This document shows positions 34,476 through 46,065 of a stretch of DNA of 64,000 nt, one piece after another (the first letter of the stretch is position 1; every line of letters starts with the position of its first letter). The stretch is taken from the NCBI RefSeq assembly GCF_043195135.1, contig NZ_JBAFWP010000003.1, one strand, 5' to 3'. Origin of the DNA: NCEH01 sp043195135. GTDB lineage: Bacteria > Pseudomonadota > Alphaproteobacteria > Rhizobiales > Xanthobacteraceae. Made by a program: the position numbers and the translations under genes. The notes below the pieces were generated by a model that did no database searches, was not told the DNA's origin, and worked only from the letters and a program-made list of their open reading frames with translations.

Positions 34476-34557
34476 CTCGCGAGCCGGTCGGGCGGTGGCT
34501 CCATCGCCCCGAGTCGCCTAGGTTCGCGAGAACCAGAAGACTTCGGGGGGAGCGCAC

Positions 34558-36057
<1,500 letters not shown>

Positions 36058-36271
36058 CCGCGGATTTCCGCACTCTTCGGCTCGCCGAAATGTCGCACGC
36101 CGAATATTGGGCGAAATCGCACGGTGAAGAGGCTTCATGCATCGGAAATTCAAGTGAGAAGCGGTCAAGCAACGTCATTATGTTGCATTTTTATGACGTG
36201 ACATGGCGCAAAGACATCGGTGCGGGTCGCGCGGTATTTCTTGTTACAGAACCCGCGATGGTATCGAAATC

Positions 36272-37138
<867 letters not shown>

Positions 37139-37143
37139 GGTCT

Positions 37144-37161
37144 CCCGGCGAAGGCGCCGGG
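37144..37161 (+). terminator. Short GC hairpin after the PstB-like gene
   Basis: CCCGGCG and CGCCGGG with the loop AAGG, six bases past the stop codon. No T run follows directly. Confidence 0.5.
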
Positions 37162-37212
37162 CAGGCTGCCTCACATCTCGCGTTTTTCAAGGGGTTAGAG
37201 CCGATCTGACAG

Positions 37213-37243
37213 GCCGGGTTTCGCCCGGCGGCGCGAAGCCGCC
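37213..37243 (+). other. Two overlapping, mutually exclusive hairpins before the PilZ chemoreceptor
   Basis: GCCGGG/CCCGGC (37213-37218 with 37224-37229) and GGCGGC/GCCGCC (37227-37232 with 37238-37243) share bases 37227-37229, so only one full stem can form at a time. It lies 116 bases before the start of the chemoreceptor gene and could be an attenuator-like switch, or chance in GC-rich DNA. Confidence 0.3.
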
Positions 37244-37358
37244 CTCGTGCAATGTCCAGGCAAGCCGGCGCCGGAATAATCCCGGCGATCATCGTCGGCC
37301 ATCCCCGAGAGCCCGCCCGCTCCCGGCGCCGGCGTTTCCTGGCGCGAAAGGGCACGCT

Positions 37359-39104
37359 ATGTTTGGAGCCATGCTCCGCAAGCTTTCACCGGATGCGGGC
37401 CCGCCCGCTGGTCCGCTCGAAACCGCGCCTCCCCCACCTGTCGCCGCTCCCCATGACGCCGCAGCGGGCCCCACGCCCGATCTGACAATCTCCTTGATCG
37501 AGGCCGATATTCGCCGCGTCCGGGCGCAGCTCGCCGAGACCGCCGCGCAGATGGCCGGCGCCTGCGCCGATGGCGTGCGCGGCACCGAGGCCATCCGCCA
37601 CGACAGCGATCATCTCGCCGGCAAGACCGAGCAGGCCAGGACCAGCGCGGCGGAACTCACCGGCGCGCTCTCCGCCCTTGCCGCGACCAATGACGAGATC
37701 GGCCGACAGGCGCACACCTCGGACGCGCTCGCCACCCGCGCCGGCGAGGCCGCATCTCAAGCCTCTGGCGCCATTGTCGAATTGCGCTCGGCGATCGCTG
37801 AGATCAAGGCCGTGGTGTCGCTGATCGCCGACATCGCCGGCCAGACCAACCTGCTGGCCCTGAACGCCTCCATCGAGGCCGCCCGGGCGGGTGCGGCCGG
37901 CGCGGGCTTCGCCGTTGTGGCGAGCGAGGTCAAGGGCCTCGCCTCCGCCACCCATCGCGCCACCGGCGAAATCGGCGCCAAGATCGACCGGCTCATGCGG
38001 GCCGCCGAAACCAGCACCGGCGCGGTGAGCCAGGTCATTGAGGCGGTGGGAGAAATTCGCCCCGTTGCCTCCGCCGTCGCGGATGCGGTCGCCGGGCAGG
38101 CGGACAGCATTGCCGATATCGGCCGCGCCGCCGCCCTGGCGCGCACGTTCGCCGACGATGTCGATGCCGGCGCCCGATCCATCCGCACTGCCACCATCGA
38201 AGCGGCCGCCACGGGCGCCACCATCGAGGCCGCCAGCGACGCCATGGGCCACGGCGCCGAGGAGATGTCGCGCCACCTGCTGACGGTGCTGCGCCAGACC
38301 CCCATGGGCAACCGCCGCCGCCATCCGCGCTGGCCGGTGGAGATCCCCGGCCGCATCGTCGCCGGCGCCGCGCAGGTGCGCGTGAAGAGTGTGGATCTTT
38401 CCCTCGGCGGGGCGCTGGTGGCGTTGCAGGACGGCAGCTTGCGGCCGGGACAGGCGTGCGTGCTGGAACTAACCGGGCTCTCGCCCCTGCCCTGCCGGGT
38501 GGCCGGGCTGAGCCCGCTCGGCTGCCATCTGGCGTTCGACGAGGTGGGCGCGCCCACCGTCACGGCCCAGCTCGCCCTGGTGGCGAAATCCTACGAAACC
38601 ATCATCGCCCGCGCCCGGCGCGGCGCCGCGGCCATTGCGGCCGCCCTGGAAGACTGCGTGAAGACCGGGCGGGTCACCCTGGAGGAGCTGTTCGACACCG
38701 ACTACCGCGTGATCGAAGGCACCGATCCGGTCCAATATGAGGTGCGCGCGCTGCGGGTGCTCGACCAGACGCTGCCGGCGATTCAGGAGCCCATCCTGAA
38801 GGAGGAGGCGAGCCTCACCTTCGCGGCGGCGGTCGATATCAACGGCTATCTGCCGGTCCACAACGCCCAATATGCCCAGCCGCAGCGCCGCGGCGATCGC
38901 GCCTGGAACATGGCGCACGCCCGAAACCGCCGCATCTTCGACGATCGTGCCGGCCTGCTCGCGGCCCGCAACACCGAGCCGCAGCTGATCCAGGTCTATG
39001 CCCGCGACCTCGGCCACGCGGTGGTGGTGATGCGGGAAGTGGACGTGCCGATCCATGTGGCGGGGCGCCATTGGGGCGGATTCCGCACCGCCTACAGGCT
39101 CTGA
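37359..39104 (+). CDS. Cytoplasmic methyl-accepting chemotaxis protein with a PilZ domain
   Basis: Soluble chemoreceptor-like protein of 581 aa without transmembrane helices. A Pro-rich head (1-45) is followed by the signalling domain (about 60-310) with GQTNLLALNASIEAARAGAA at the hairpin tip. Then a PilZ-type domain (about 320-410) with the c-di-GMP binding pattern RRRHPRW and, downstream, DLSLGGALV. The C-terminal part (about 430-581) resembles a Cache-like sensory module at the C-terminus (YLPVHN, WNxxHARNRRIFDD, IHVAGRHWGGFRTAY). Architecture suggests that c-di-GMP and a small ligand tune chemotaxis signalling. ATG 37359 is preferred; the open frame reaches further upstream but without protein character. 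Confidence 0.85.
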   Translation: MFGAMLRKLSPDAGPPAGPLETAPPPPVAAPHDAAAGPTPDLTISLIEADIRRVRAQLAETAAQMAGACADGVRGTEAIRHDSDHLAGKTEQARTSAAELTGALSALAATNDEIGRQAHTSDALATRAGEAASQASGAIVELRSAIAEIKAVVSLIADIAGQTNLLALNASIEAARAGAAGAGFAVVASEVKGLASATHRATGEIGAKIDRLMRAAETSTGAVSQVIEAVGEIRPVASAVADAVAGQADSIADIGRAAALARTFADDVDAGARSIRTATIEAAATGATIEAASDAMGHGAEEMSRHLLTVLRQTPMGNRRRHPRWPVEIPGRIVAGAAQVRVKSVDLSLGGALVALQDGSLRPGQACVLELTGLSPLPCRVAGLSPLGCHLAFDEVGAPTVTAQLALVAKSYETIIARARRGAAAIAAALEDCVKTGRVTLEELFDTDYRVIEGTDPVQYEVRALRVLDQTLPAIQEPILKEEASLTFAAAVDINGYLPVHNAQYAQPQRRGDRAWNMAHARNRRIFDDRAGLLAARNTEPQLIQVYARDLGHAVVVMREVDVPIHVAGRHWGGFRTAYRL

Positions 39105-39122
39105 GCGCCGCCGGAGCGGCGC
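39105..39122. terminator. Hairpin between convergent chemoreceptor and DUF1993 genes
   Basis: GCGCCGC and GCGGCGC around the tetraloop CGGA, directly after the stop of the chemoreceptor. The short distance to the convergent gene end (39138) suggests it serves both directions. Confidence 0.5.
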
Positions 39123-39137
39123 CCAGCTCGCGTCGTC

Positions 39138-39644
39138 TCAGGCCGGAATGGGGCCGAGATAATCCAGCTTGCCCACGTTCACGCCCACGTGCCGCAGCAA
39201 TGCGTGAGTCGTGGCGAGGTGGAAGAAGAAGTTCGGCAAGGCGAAATCCAGCAGATAGCGGTCGCCGCCGGCAAACGTGGTGGTGCGCACCGTGATCGCC
39301 TTCGCCTCGCTGCCGTCGAAGGCGGCGGGATCGAGACTTTCCAGATAGGCGATGGTGTTGCGGGTGCGCTCCAGCAGCTCCGGGATGGTGGTTTCCGTAT
39401 CGTCGAACTTCGGCGCGGGCGTGCCGGAGAGCCGCTCGCCGGAGGCCTTCGAGGTGTCGCTCGCGCGCTGGACCTGACCCGCGAGGGTGAGCATATCGGG
39501 ATAAAGGCGGGTGGCCGGCAAGGCCTCGGGCTTGAAGCCGCGCTCCTCGGCGAACGCCGCGCCCTTCTCCAGCTCGACCACCAGGGCGTTGAGCCCGCGC
39601 AGGAAAACCGGAACCGAGGCTTGGTACATGGACAATGCTGTCAT
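39138..39644 (-). CDS. DUF1993 domain protein
   Basis: Protein of 168 aa (ATG 39644, MTALSMYQASVPVFLRGLNA), matching the DUF1993 family through its length: early helix with YQASVPVFLRGL, RLYPDMLTLAGQVQRASD (about 44-62), DFALPNFFFHLATTHALLRH (about 136-155) and the ending GKLDYLGPIP. The family has a DinB-like four-helix fold; function is unknown. Seventy-six bases downstream of the GntR regulator, same strand, possibly cotranscribed. Confidence 0.88.
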   Translation of the reverse strand: MTALSMYQASVPVFLRGLNALVVELEKGAAFAEERGFKPEALPATRLYPDMLTLAGQVQRASDTSKASGERLSGTPAPKFDDTETTIPELLERTRNTIAYLESLDPAAFDGSEAKAITVRTTTFAGGDRYLLDFALPNFFFHLATTHALLRHVGVNVGKLDYLGPIPA

Positions 39645-39720
39645 GGCGAATGCCTGATCGTGTGGGGACTGATGCGCGGACTTGTAGCCCGCTTCGTGCG
39701 ACGCCCCGAACACAAAGCCG

Positions 39721-40464
39721 TCAGGCCGGCGCCGCCTCCTGCCGCGTGAGGCGGGTGGAATAGCTGTAGCGGTCGGCGGGATGAACGCTGATGGAGATTT
39801 CCACCATGTCCTGCGGGCTCAGGATATATTGCCGGCGGATCTCCAGCGCATGGGCGCCGGCTTGCGCCTTGAGGGGGCCGGCGACCCGCTCGGGAATGCC
39901 CCCGGCCTTGATGTCCTGCCGGATTTCGCGCATCCGCCGGCCGGAAATCTCTTCCACCAGCGTGCTGTAGATGCCGGCATGGCCGGCCATCTTCTCCCGG
40001 ACCTCGGCGGAAAACATCCCGTCGATATAGACGTCGGTCCAGCAGATCGGCAGCACGTCTCCCGGCACGATGCGCAGGCTGGAGATGCGCAGCCAGCGCT
40101 GGCCCGGCTTGCAGCCGAGCTTCTGGGCCAGCTCCGCGTCCGCCACCACGTCCGCCACGTCCTGGGTGTGGCGCTCCGTCTCCACGCCGAACTGCTGCAC
40201 CGCCTCGACCGTCGCGAGGGTCTGCACGAACCCGCCGCCGCGGCTGACCGGCACCGCCGCCTCGACACGCGTGCCGGCGCTCTTGCGGCGGCTGACGAGG
40301 CCGGAGGCCTCCAGTTCGCGCAGGGCCGCGCGCACGGTGGAACGGCTGACCGAGAACTGGTCCGCCAGCTCGAATTCGTTCGGCAGGAACGACCCCACGG
40401 GGTGGCGACCGCTGGATATCGCTTCCGTCAGGGCACGGGCGACGTAGGCGTATCGCGTCTCCAA
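39721..40464 (-). CDS. GntR/HutC-family (UTRA) transcriptional regulator
   Basis: Regulator of 247 aa. N-terminal winged helix with SVSRSTVRAALRELEASGLV (about 38-57), then a UTRA effector domain (about 85-240) ending DRYSYSTRLTRQE, typical for HutC-type proteins (RYxF/YxT end). The start is read as TTG 40464, preceded by AAGGAG about 11 bases away. It is divergent from the lyase-dctA-fumC operon; a dyad lies in between. Effectors of UTRA regulators are often an intermediate of the controlled pathway, so a dicarboxylate or the lyase substrate is a sensible guess. Confidence 0.9.
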   Translation of the reverse strand: METRYAYVARALTEAISSGRHPVGSFLPNEFELADQFSVSRSTVRAALRELEASGLVSRRKSAGTRVEAAVPVSRGGGFVQTLATVEAVQQFGVETERHTQDVADVVADAELAQKLGCKPGQRWLRISSLRIVPGDVLPICWTDVYIDGMFSAEVREKMAGHAGIYSTLVEEISGRRMREIRQDIKAGGIPERVAGPLKAQAGAHALEIRRQYILSPQDMVEISISVHPADRYSYSTRLTRQEAAPA

Positions 40465-40566
40465 GGCGGGGAATCTCCTTCTGGCTCGGCAATGTCATGA
40501 AAGCCCGACGGGCGCTGCCCTCGTCAAGCCAGACGATTGACAGGCGCCCTATGTCAGTACAATAAA

Positions 40567-40582
40567 TTATGTACGAACATAA
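40567..40582. promoter_or_regulatory. Candidate HutC-type operator in front of the lyase operon
   Basis: TTATGTACGAACATAA has perfect 6-base arms around ACGA. A related TATGTCAGTACAATAA lies 15 bases upstream. It sits just before the ribosome site of the lyase gene and 100 bases from the divergent regulator start, an ideal place for repression. Confidence 0.5.
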
Positions 40583-40601
40583 TTCTGCCGGAGGATCCCC
40601 C

Positions 40602-41966
40602 TTGGCCAGCACGGTCTTCGATTCCGCCTTGTTCCGCGACATGTTCGGCACCGCCGAAATGCGGGTGGTCTTCACCGATGAGGCCCTGGTGGGCCGGTAT
40701 CTGGAGGCGGAAGCTGCCCTCGCTCGCGCCCAGGCGCGCACCGGGACCATTCCCAAGGACGCCGCAGCAGCCATCGATGAGGCCTGCCGCAGCATCCGGA
40801 TCGACTTCGAAAAGCTGCGCGAAGAGACCGAGATCGTCGGCTATCCCATCCTGCCGCTGGTGCACCAGCTCGCGGCGGCGGCGGGCGCGGCCGGCGGTTT
40901 CGTCCATTGGGGCGCCACCACCCAGGACATCATGGACACGGCCAACGTGCTCCAGATCCGGGCCGCGCTCGACATCGTCGATCGCGACCTGCGGGCGGTG
41001 CGCGACATCCTGGCGAACATGGCGAGAAAATACCGCGACACGCCCATGGCCGGCCGCACCCATCTCCAGCAGGCCCTGCCGGTGACGTTCGGCTACAAGG
41101 CGGCGGTGTGGCTCTCCTCCATCGACCGGCACATCGAGCGCGTCGCCCAGGCGCGCCCGCGCATCCTGCTGGGCGAATTCTCCGGTGCCGCCGGCACGCT
41201 CGCCTCCATCGGCGAAGGCGGGCTGGAGATGCAGCGCCTGTATTGCGAGGAACTGGGTCTCGCCCAGCCTGCCATCACCTGGCACGTGGCGCGCGACGGC
41301 ATCGCCGAGGCGGTGAGCCTGCTCGGCCTCATCACCGGGACGCTGGGCAAGATCGCCACCGACGTCATGCTGATGGCGGCGACCGAGTTCGGCGAGCTCT
41401 CCGAACCCTTCGTGCCGGGGCGCGGCGCCTCCTCCACCATGCCGCAGAAGCGCAACCCCATCTCCAGCGAGCTGATGCTCGCCGCCGCCAAGGCGGTGCG
41501 CCAGCACGTGGCGACCATGCTCGACGGCATGATTCACGATTTCGAGCGCGCCACCGGCCCCTGGCACCTGGAATGGGTGTCGCTGCCGGAAAGCTTCCTG
41601 CTCACCGCCTCCGCGCTGTCGAACGCGAAATTCATGCTCGCGGGCCTCGTGGTGCATGAAGACCGCATGCGGCACAATCTCGGCCTGACCCACGGCCTCA
41701 TCGTCGCCGAGGCGGTGATGATGGCGGCGGCGCCCAAGCTCGGCCGCCAGCACGCCCACGACGTGGTGTATGACGCCTGCCGCACGGCCATCGAGGGCGG
41801 CCAGGACCTCGCCGATCTGCTGGCGCAGGTGCCCGAGATCGTCGAGGCGCTGGGCGGCGTGGACGCCATCCGGGCGCATTGCGACCCGGCCAATTATCTC
41901 GGCCTGTCGGGCGCCATGGTGGACCGGGTTCTCGCCACCCCCGCCCCGGCAAAGCGCGACGCCTGA
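40602..41966 (+). CDS. Fumarase/aspartase-superfamily lyase (adenylosuccinate lyase/PcaB-like)
   Basis: Enzyme of 454 aa cleaving a C-N or C-C bond with loss of a carboxylated product. Superfamily mark GRGASSTMPQKRNP is at about 268-281 (catalytic loop with Ser), HWGATTQDIMDT at about 102-113 and AGRTHLQQALP at about 145-156. The 3-carboxymuconate cycloisomerase and adenylosuccinate lyase branches both look like this. Start TTG 40602 is chosen because GGAGGA lies six bases upstream; ATG 40569 lies inside the candidate operator. The purine enzyme is unlikely: the gene sits with a dicarboxylate carrier and fumarase and a private GntR regulator, so I infer release of fumarate from a succinylated substrate. 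Confidence 0.85.
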   Translation: MASTVFDSALFRDMFGTAEMRVVFTDEALVGRYLEAEAALARAQARTGTIPKDAAAAIDEACRSIRIDFEKLREETEIVGYPILPLVHQLAAAAGAAGGFVHWGATTQDIMDTANVLQIRAALDIVDRDLRAVRDILANMARKYRDTPMAGRTHLQQALPVTFGYKAAVWLSSIDRHIERVAQARPRILLGEFSGAAGTLASIGEGGLEMQRLYCEELGLAQPAITWHVARDGIAEAVSLLGLITGTLGKIATDVMLMAATEFGELSEPFVPGRGASSTMPQKRNPISSELMLAAAKAVRQHVATMLDGMIHDFERATGPWHLEWVSLPESFLLTASALSNAKFMLAGLVVHEDRMRHNLGLTHGLIVAEAVMMAAAPKLGRQHAHDVVYDACRTAIEGGQDLADLLAQVPEIVEALGGVDAIRAHCDPANYLGLSGAMVDRVLATPAPAKRDA

Positions 41967-41988
41967 GCGGACACGCGCCCTTCGCCAA

Positions 41989-42030
41989 GGCATCGCAAGA
42001 ACGGCATCGCAAGAACGCCATCGCAAGAAC
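41989..42030 (+). repeat. Three tandem 14-base repeats before dctA
   Basis: GGCATCGCAAGAAC occurs twice and GCCATCGCAAGAAC once, in perfect register between the lyase stop and the dctA ribosome site. Slippage at this short repeat could change the spacing in the operon. Confidence 0.8.
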
Positions 42031-42069
42031 ACTCCGCCCAGCAAAATTCAGATCTTCAGGGAGACGCCA

Positions 42070-43404
42070 ATGGCCACGCTGGCAACCACCGACGGCACGG
42101 TTTCGCCGCCCCCGGAAACCGCGGCGAAAAAGAAGAAATCCCTTTGGGGCAACCTCGGCTTCCAGGTCGCCGTCTCGATGGTGCTCGGCATCGGCGTCGG
42201 CCTGATCTGGCCGGAATTCGGCGCCTCGCTGAAGGTGCTGGGCGACATCTTCCTGCGCCTCATCAAGACCGCCGTCGCCCCGCTGGTGTTCCTCACCGTG
42301 GTGGTCGGCATCGTCGCCGCCGGCGACATCAAGCGGGTCGGCAAGGTGGGATTGCTGGCGATGATCTATTTCGAGATCGTCTCCACCATCGCCCTGGCAG
42401 TCGGGCTGATCTTCGGCAATCTTTCCGGCGTCGGGAAAAACCTCGGCCACATCACGGCGCCCGCCGCGGCGGCCAAGGGCGCGGCGGCGGCGGCGAAGGC
42501 GGCCGAAGGCTCGCATACCACCTTCGACCAGTTCATGCTGAACATCTTTCCCGACAATTTCATCGGCGCCTTCGCCCGGGGCGAATTGCTCCAGGTGCTG
42601 GTGATCGCGCTCATCTTCGGCTTCGGCCTGATGGCGCTGAAGCCGGAGAAGCGCGCGCCCATCGAGGCGGGGCTGAACACCATCTCCACCGCCTTCTTCG
42701 AGTTCATCCACGTCATCATGCGCCTCGCCCCCATCGGCACGTTCGGCGCGGTGGCCTATGCGGTGGGAGCGAACGGCACGGCGGTGCTGATCTCGCTGGC
42801 CTATTTCGTGGCCGCCTTCTACGTCCTGATTATCGGCTTCATCATCATCGTGTTCGGCGCGGTGTGCGCTCTGTTCCGCATCAATTTGTTCCACCTGCTG
42901 CGCTTCATCCGCGACGAGATCATCATCATGCTCGGCACGGCCTCTTCGGAAAGCGTGCTGCCGCGCCTGCTGGAAAAGCTGCCCCTCTACGGCGCGTCCA
43001 AGCAGACGGTCGGGCTCGTGATGCCGACGGGCTATGCCTTCAATCTCGACGGCACCTCGCTGTTCATGTCCATGGGCATCGTGTTCCTCGCAAATGCCTA
43101 TAACGTGCCGCTGAGCTGGGAGCAGGAGCTGGGCATCCTCGCCATCATGCTCCTCACCTCCAAGGGGGCGGCGACCGTCTCCGGCGGCTCGTTCGTGGTG
43201 TTCGCGGCAACCGTCACGGCGACCGGCATCCTGCCGGTGGACGGCCTGGCGCTGATCTTCGGCGTCTACCGCTTCCTCTCCATCGCGCTTTCCACCTGCA
43301 ACGTCATCGGCAATGCGGTGGCGACCGTGGTGGTGGCCAAGCTCGCGGGCGAGTTCGACGAAACGGCGCGCAGCCGCCTCGATACGGCGGACGCCGCCCT
43401 CTGA
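42070..43404 (+). CDS. dctA: C4-dicarboxylate:H+ (Na+) symporter
   Basis: Inner-membrane carrier of 444 aa (DAACS family) for succinate, fumarate and malate. Typical segments: LKVLGDIFLRLIKTAVAPLV (about 57-76), the conserved serine-rich hairpin LGTASSESVLPRLLEKL (about 285-301), the substrate motif MPTGYAFNLDGTS (about 319-331) and the second hairpin (about 360-385). An Ala/Lys-rich loop (AAAAKGAAAAAKAAEG) in the first third is somewhat longer than usual. ATG 42070 follows AGGGAGACGCC. It would import dicarboxylates, or take up the substrate of the lyase next door. Confidence 0.92.
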   Translation: MATLATTDGTVSPPPETAAKKKKSLWGNLGFQVAVSMVLGIGVGLIWPEFGASLKVLGDIFLRLIKTAVAPLVFLTVVVGIVAAGDIKRVGKVGLLAMIYFEIVSTIALAVGLIFGNLSGVGKNLGHITAPAAAAKGAAAAAKAAEGSHTTFDQFMLNIFPDNFIGAFARGELLQVLVIALIFGFGLMALKPEKRAPIEAGLNTISTAFFEFIHVIMRLAPIGTFGAVAYAVGANGTAVLISLAYFVAAFYVLIIGFIIIVFGAVCALFRINLFHLLRFIRDEIIIMLGTASSESVLPRLLEKLPLYGASKQTVGLVMPTGYAFNLDGTSLFMSMGIVFLANAYNVPLSWEQELGILAIMLLTSKGAATVSGGSFVVFAATVTATGILPVDGLALIFGVYRFLSIALSTCNVIGNAVATVVVAKLAGEFDETARSRLDTADAAL

Positions 43405-43415
43405 ACCCTCACGAT

Positions 43416-43438
43416 CGGGGAGGCCGCGCGCCTCCCCG
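43416..43438 (+). terminator. Hairpin between dctA and fumC
   Basis: CGGGGAGGC and GCCTCCCCG around CGCGC, eleven bases after the dctA stop. With fumC only 22 bases further on, it may act as a partial terminator or a message-stabilising stem rather than a full stop. Confidence 0.55.
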
Positions 43439-43460
43439 CCCCTTCCGGAACCGTTGCCCC

Positions 43461-44861
<1,401 letters not shown>

Positions 44862-44893
44862 GGACGCGGCGGCGGCCCCTGAAATGCACTCTC

Positions 44894-44926
44894 GTCCGGG
44901 GCCGCTCCCAAGGAGGAGCCCCGGAC
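44894..44926. terminator. Bidirectional terminator-like stem between fumC and the nitrilase gene
   Basis: GTCCGGGGC and GCCCCGGAC form a perfect 9-base stem around 15 bases; CGTTTCGT follows on the plus strand. The genes on each side converge here. Confidence 0.6.
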
Positions 44927-44960
44927 CGTTTCGTCCCGACGTCCGACTGCGGGCGAAGGC

Positions 44961-46007
44961 TTATTGCAGACGTTCGTCCGCCGGGTGCAGCGGCAGCACG
45001 ATATCGCCCTGGGCTTCGGCGGCCGGAGCGGCGACCTGGGTGAACTCCACCGGTGTCAGGGCGCGGCGGTTCACCGTGAGCTGGAACACGTCGAAGCGAT
45101 TGTAATAGCCCACCACGTCCTGGAACTGCTTGGGCACCACACAGCGCTCCAGATCGATCTCGCCATAGACGATCCCCTCTTCCTCCTTGAGCGTCGCCCC
45201 CATGGGCTGGCCATCCGGGCCGATGATCATGGATACGCTCTTGGAGGCCTCCTCCAGAAGCTGGCGCGCACGGGCATTGTCGCGGCTGATCAGGTCGATG
45301 GCCTCGGGCGGCAGGAAGCCGGAGGCGACGATGTTGAACAGCTTGCCCTCGAAGGCATGGGCTCCGGCGCGCAGGCGGATGGCGGCTTCCAGATCATAGG
45401 CCGCCTCGCCCGGCGGATGGGTCGGCCAGCGCGGCGAGAAGGACGAGATGTGCACGTTCTCGCCCTGCGCCAGCAGAGTGAAACGGGCAAGGCCATTGGT
45501 GTTCTCGCCGCAGACCAGGGCGCCGATGCGGCCGATGCGGGTGTTCGCCACCCGCAGGCCGCTGCCGTCGCCATTGGCCCAGGTGAGCTTTTCCCAATAG
45601 GTGGGCACCAGCTTGCGGTGCACGTTCAGCAGCGTGCCGTCGTCGCCGATGAGGACGTTGGTGTCCCACACGCATCCGTCGGAGATGGGCGAGGCTTCGT
45701 TGATGCCCATGGAGACGAATACGCCGAGGCGCTTGGCGACGCCTCGCAGGCGCGCCATTTCCGGACCGTCGATCTCGACCGCCGAGCCGACGAGGCCCTT
45801 GAAGAATTCATGGGTGTCCACCGGCGCCCACACGCCGGACCACACCGGAAAGGAAGCAATGAAGGCTTCCGGGAAGGCGATCAGCTCGGCGCCGTTGCGG
45901 GCCGCCTCTTCGATCCAGGCGCAGGCCTTGTCGAGCGTCGCCTCAGTGTCGAAATAGACCGGCGCGGCATGGCACGCGGCGGCTTTGAAACGCGGATAGG
46001 TTTTCAT
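44961..46007 (-). CDS. Nitrilase (carbon-nitrogen hydrolase family)
   Basis: Hydrolyses a nitrile to the carboxylic acid and ammonia. The catalytic triad of the superfamily is clear: Glu47 (AFPEAFI), Lys132 (HRKLVPTYWEK) and Cys166 (LVCGENTN). CGEN after the nucleophile and the 348 aa length are typical for true nitrilases, as opposed to amidases. It is the last gene of the minus-strand operon whose next gene is a mandelate racemase, which points to a 2-hydroxynitrile such as mandelonitrile as the natural substrate; this is inference. Start ATG 46007 follows AAAGGACCCTCG. Confidence 0.9.
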   Translation of the reverse strand: MKTYPRFKAAACHAAPVYFDTEATLDKACAWIEEAARNGAELIAFPEAFIASFPVWSGVWAPVDTHEFFKGLVGSAVEIDGPEMARLRGVAKRLGVFVSMGINEASPISDGCVWDTNVLIGDDGTLLNVHRKLVPTYWEKLTWANGDGSGLRVANTRIGRIGALVCGENTNGLARFTLLAQGENVHISSFSPRWPTHPPGEAAYDLEAAIRLRAGAHAFEGKLFNIVASGFLPPEAIDLISRDNARARQLLEEASKSVSMIIGPDGQPMGATLKEEEGIVYGEIDLERCVVPKQFQDVVGYYNRFDVFQLTVNRRALTPVEFTQVAAPAAEAQGDIVLPLHPADERLQ

Positions 46008-46065
46008 CGAGGGTCCTTTCTGGATGGCGTCTCTTTGGGCGTCTCTGCGAGAAAACGTGCGGGTC

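Noticed and set aside
34092..34557. Open frame leading through the repeats into glpK
   Set aside because: Out of frame with glpK and made of repeat sequence; glpK has its own ATG with a ribosome site.
36100..36271. Pho box before the PstB-like gene
   Set aside because: ATGACGTGACAT-like sequence is suggestive but two proper 7-base direct repeats with 4-base spacing cannot be aligned.
40602..41966. Housekeeping purB or protocatechuate pcaB
   Set aside because: The superfamily fits both, but no purine or beta-ketoadipate genes are nearby, while dctA and fumC are; a specific name is not supported.
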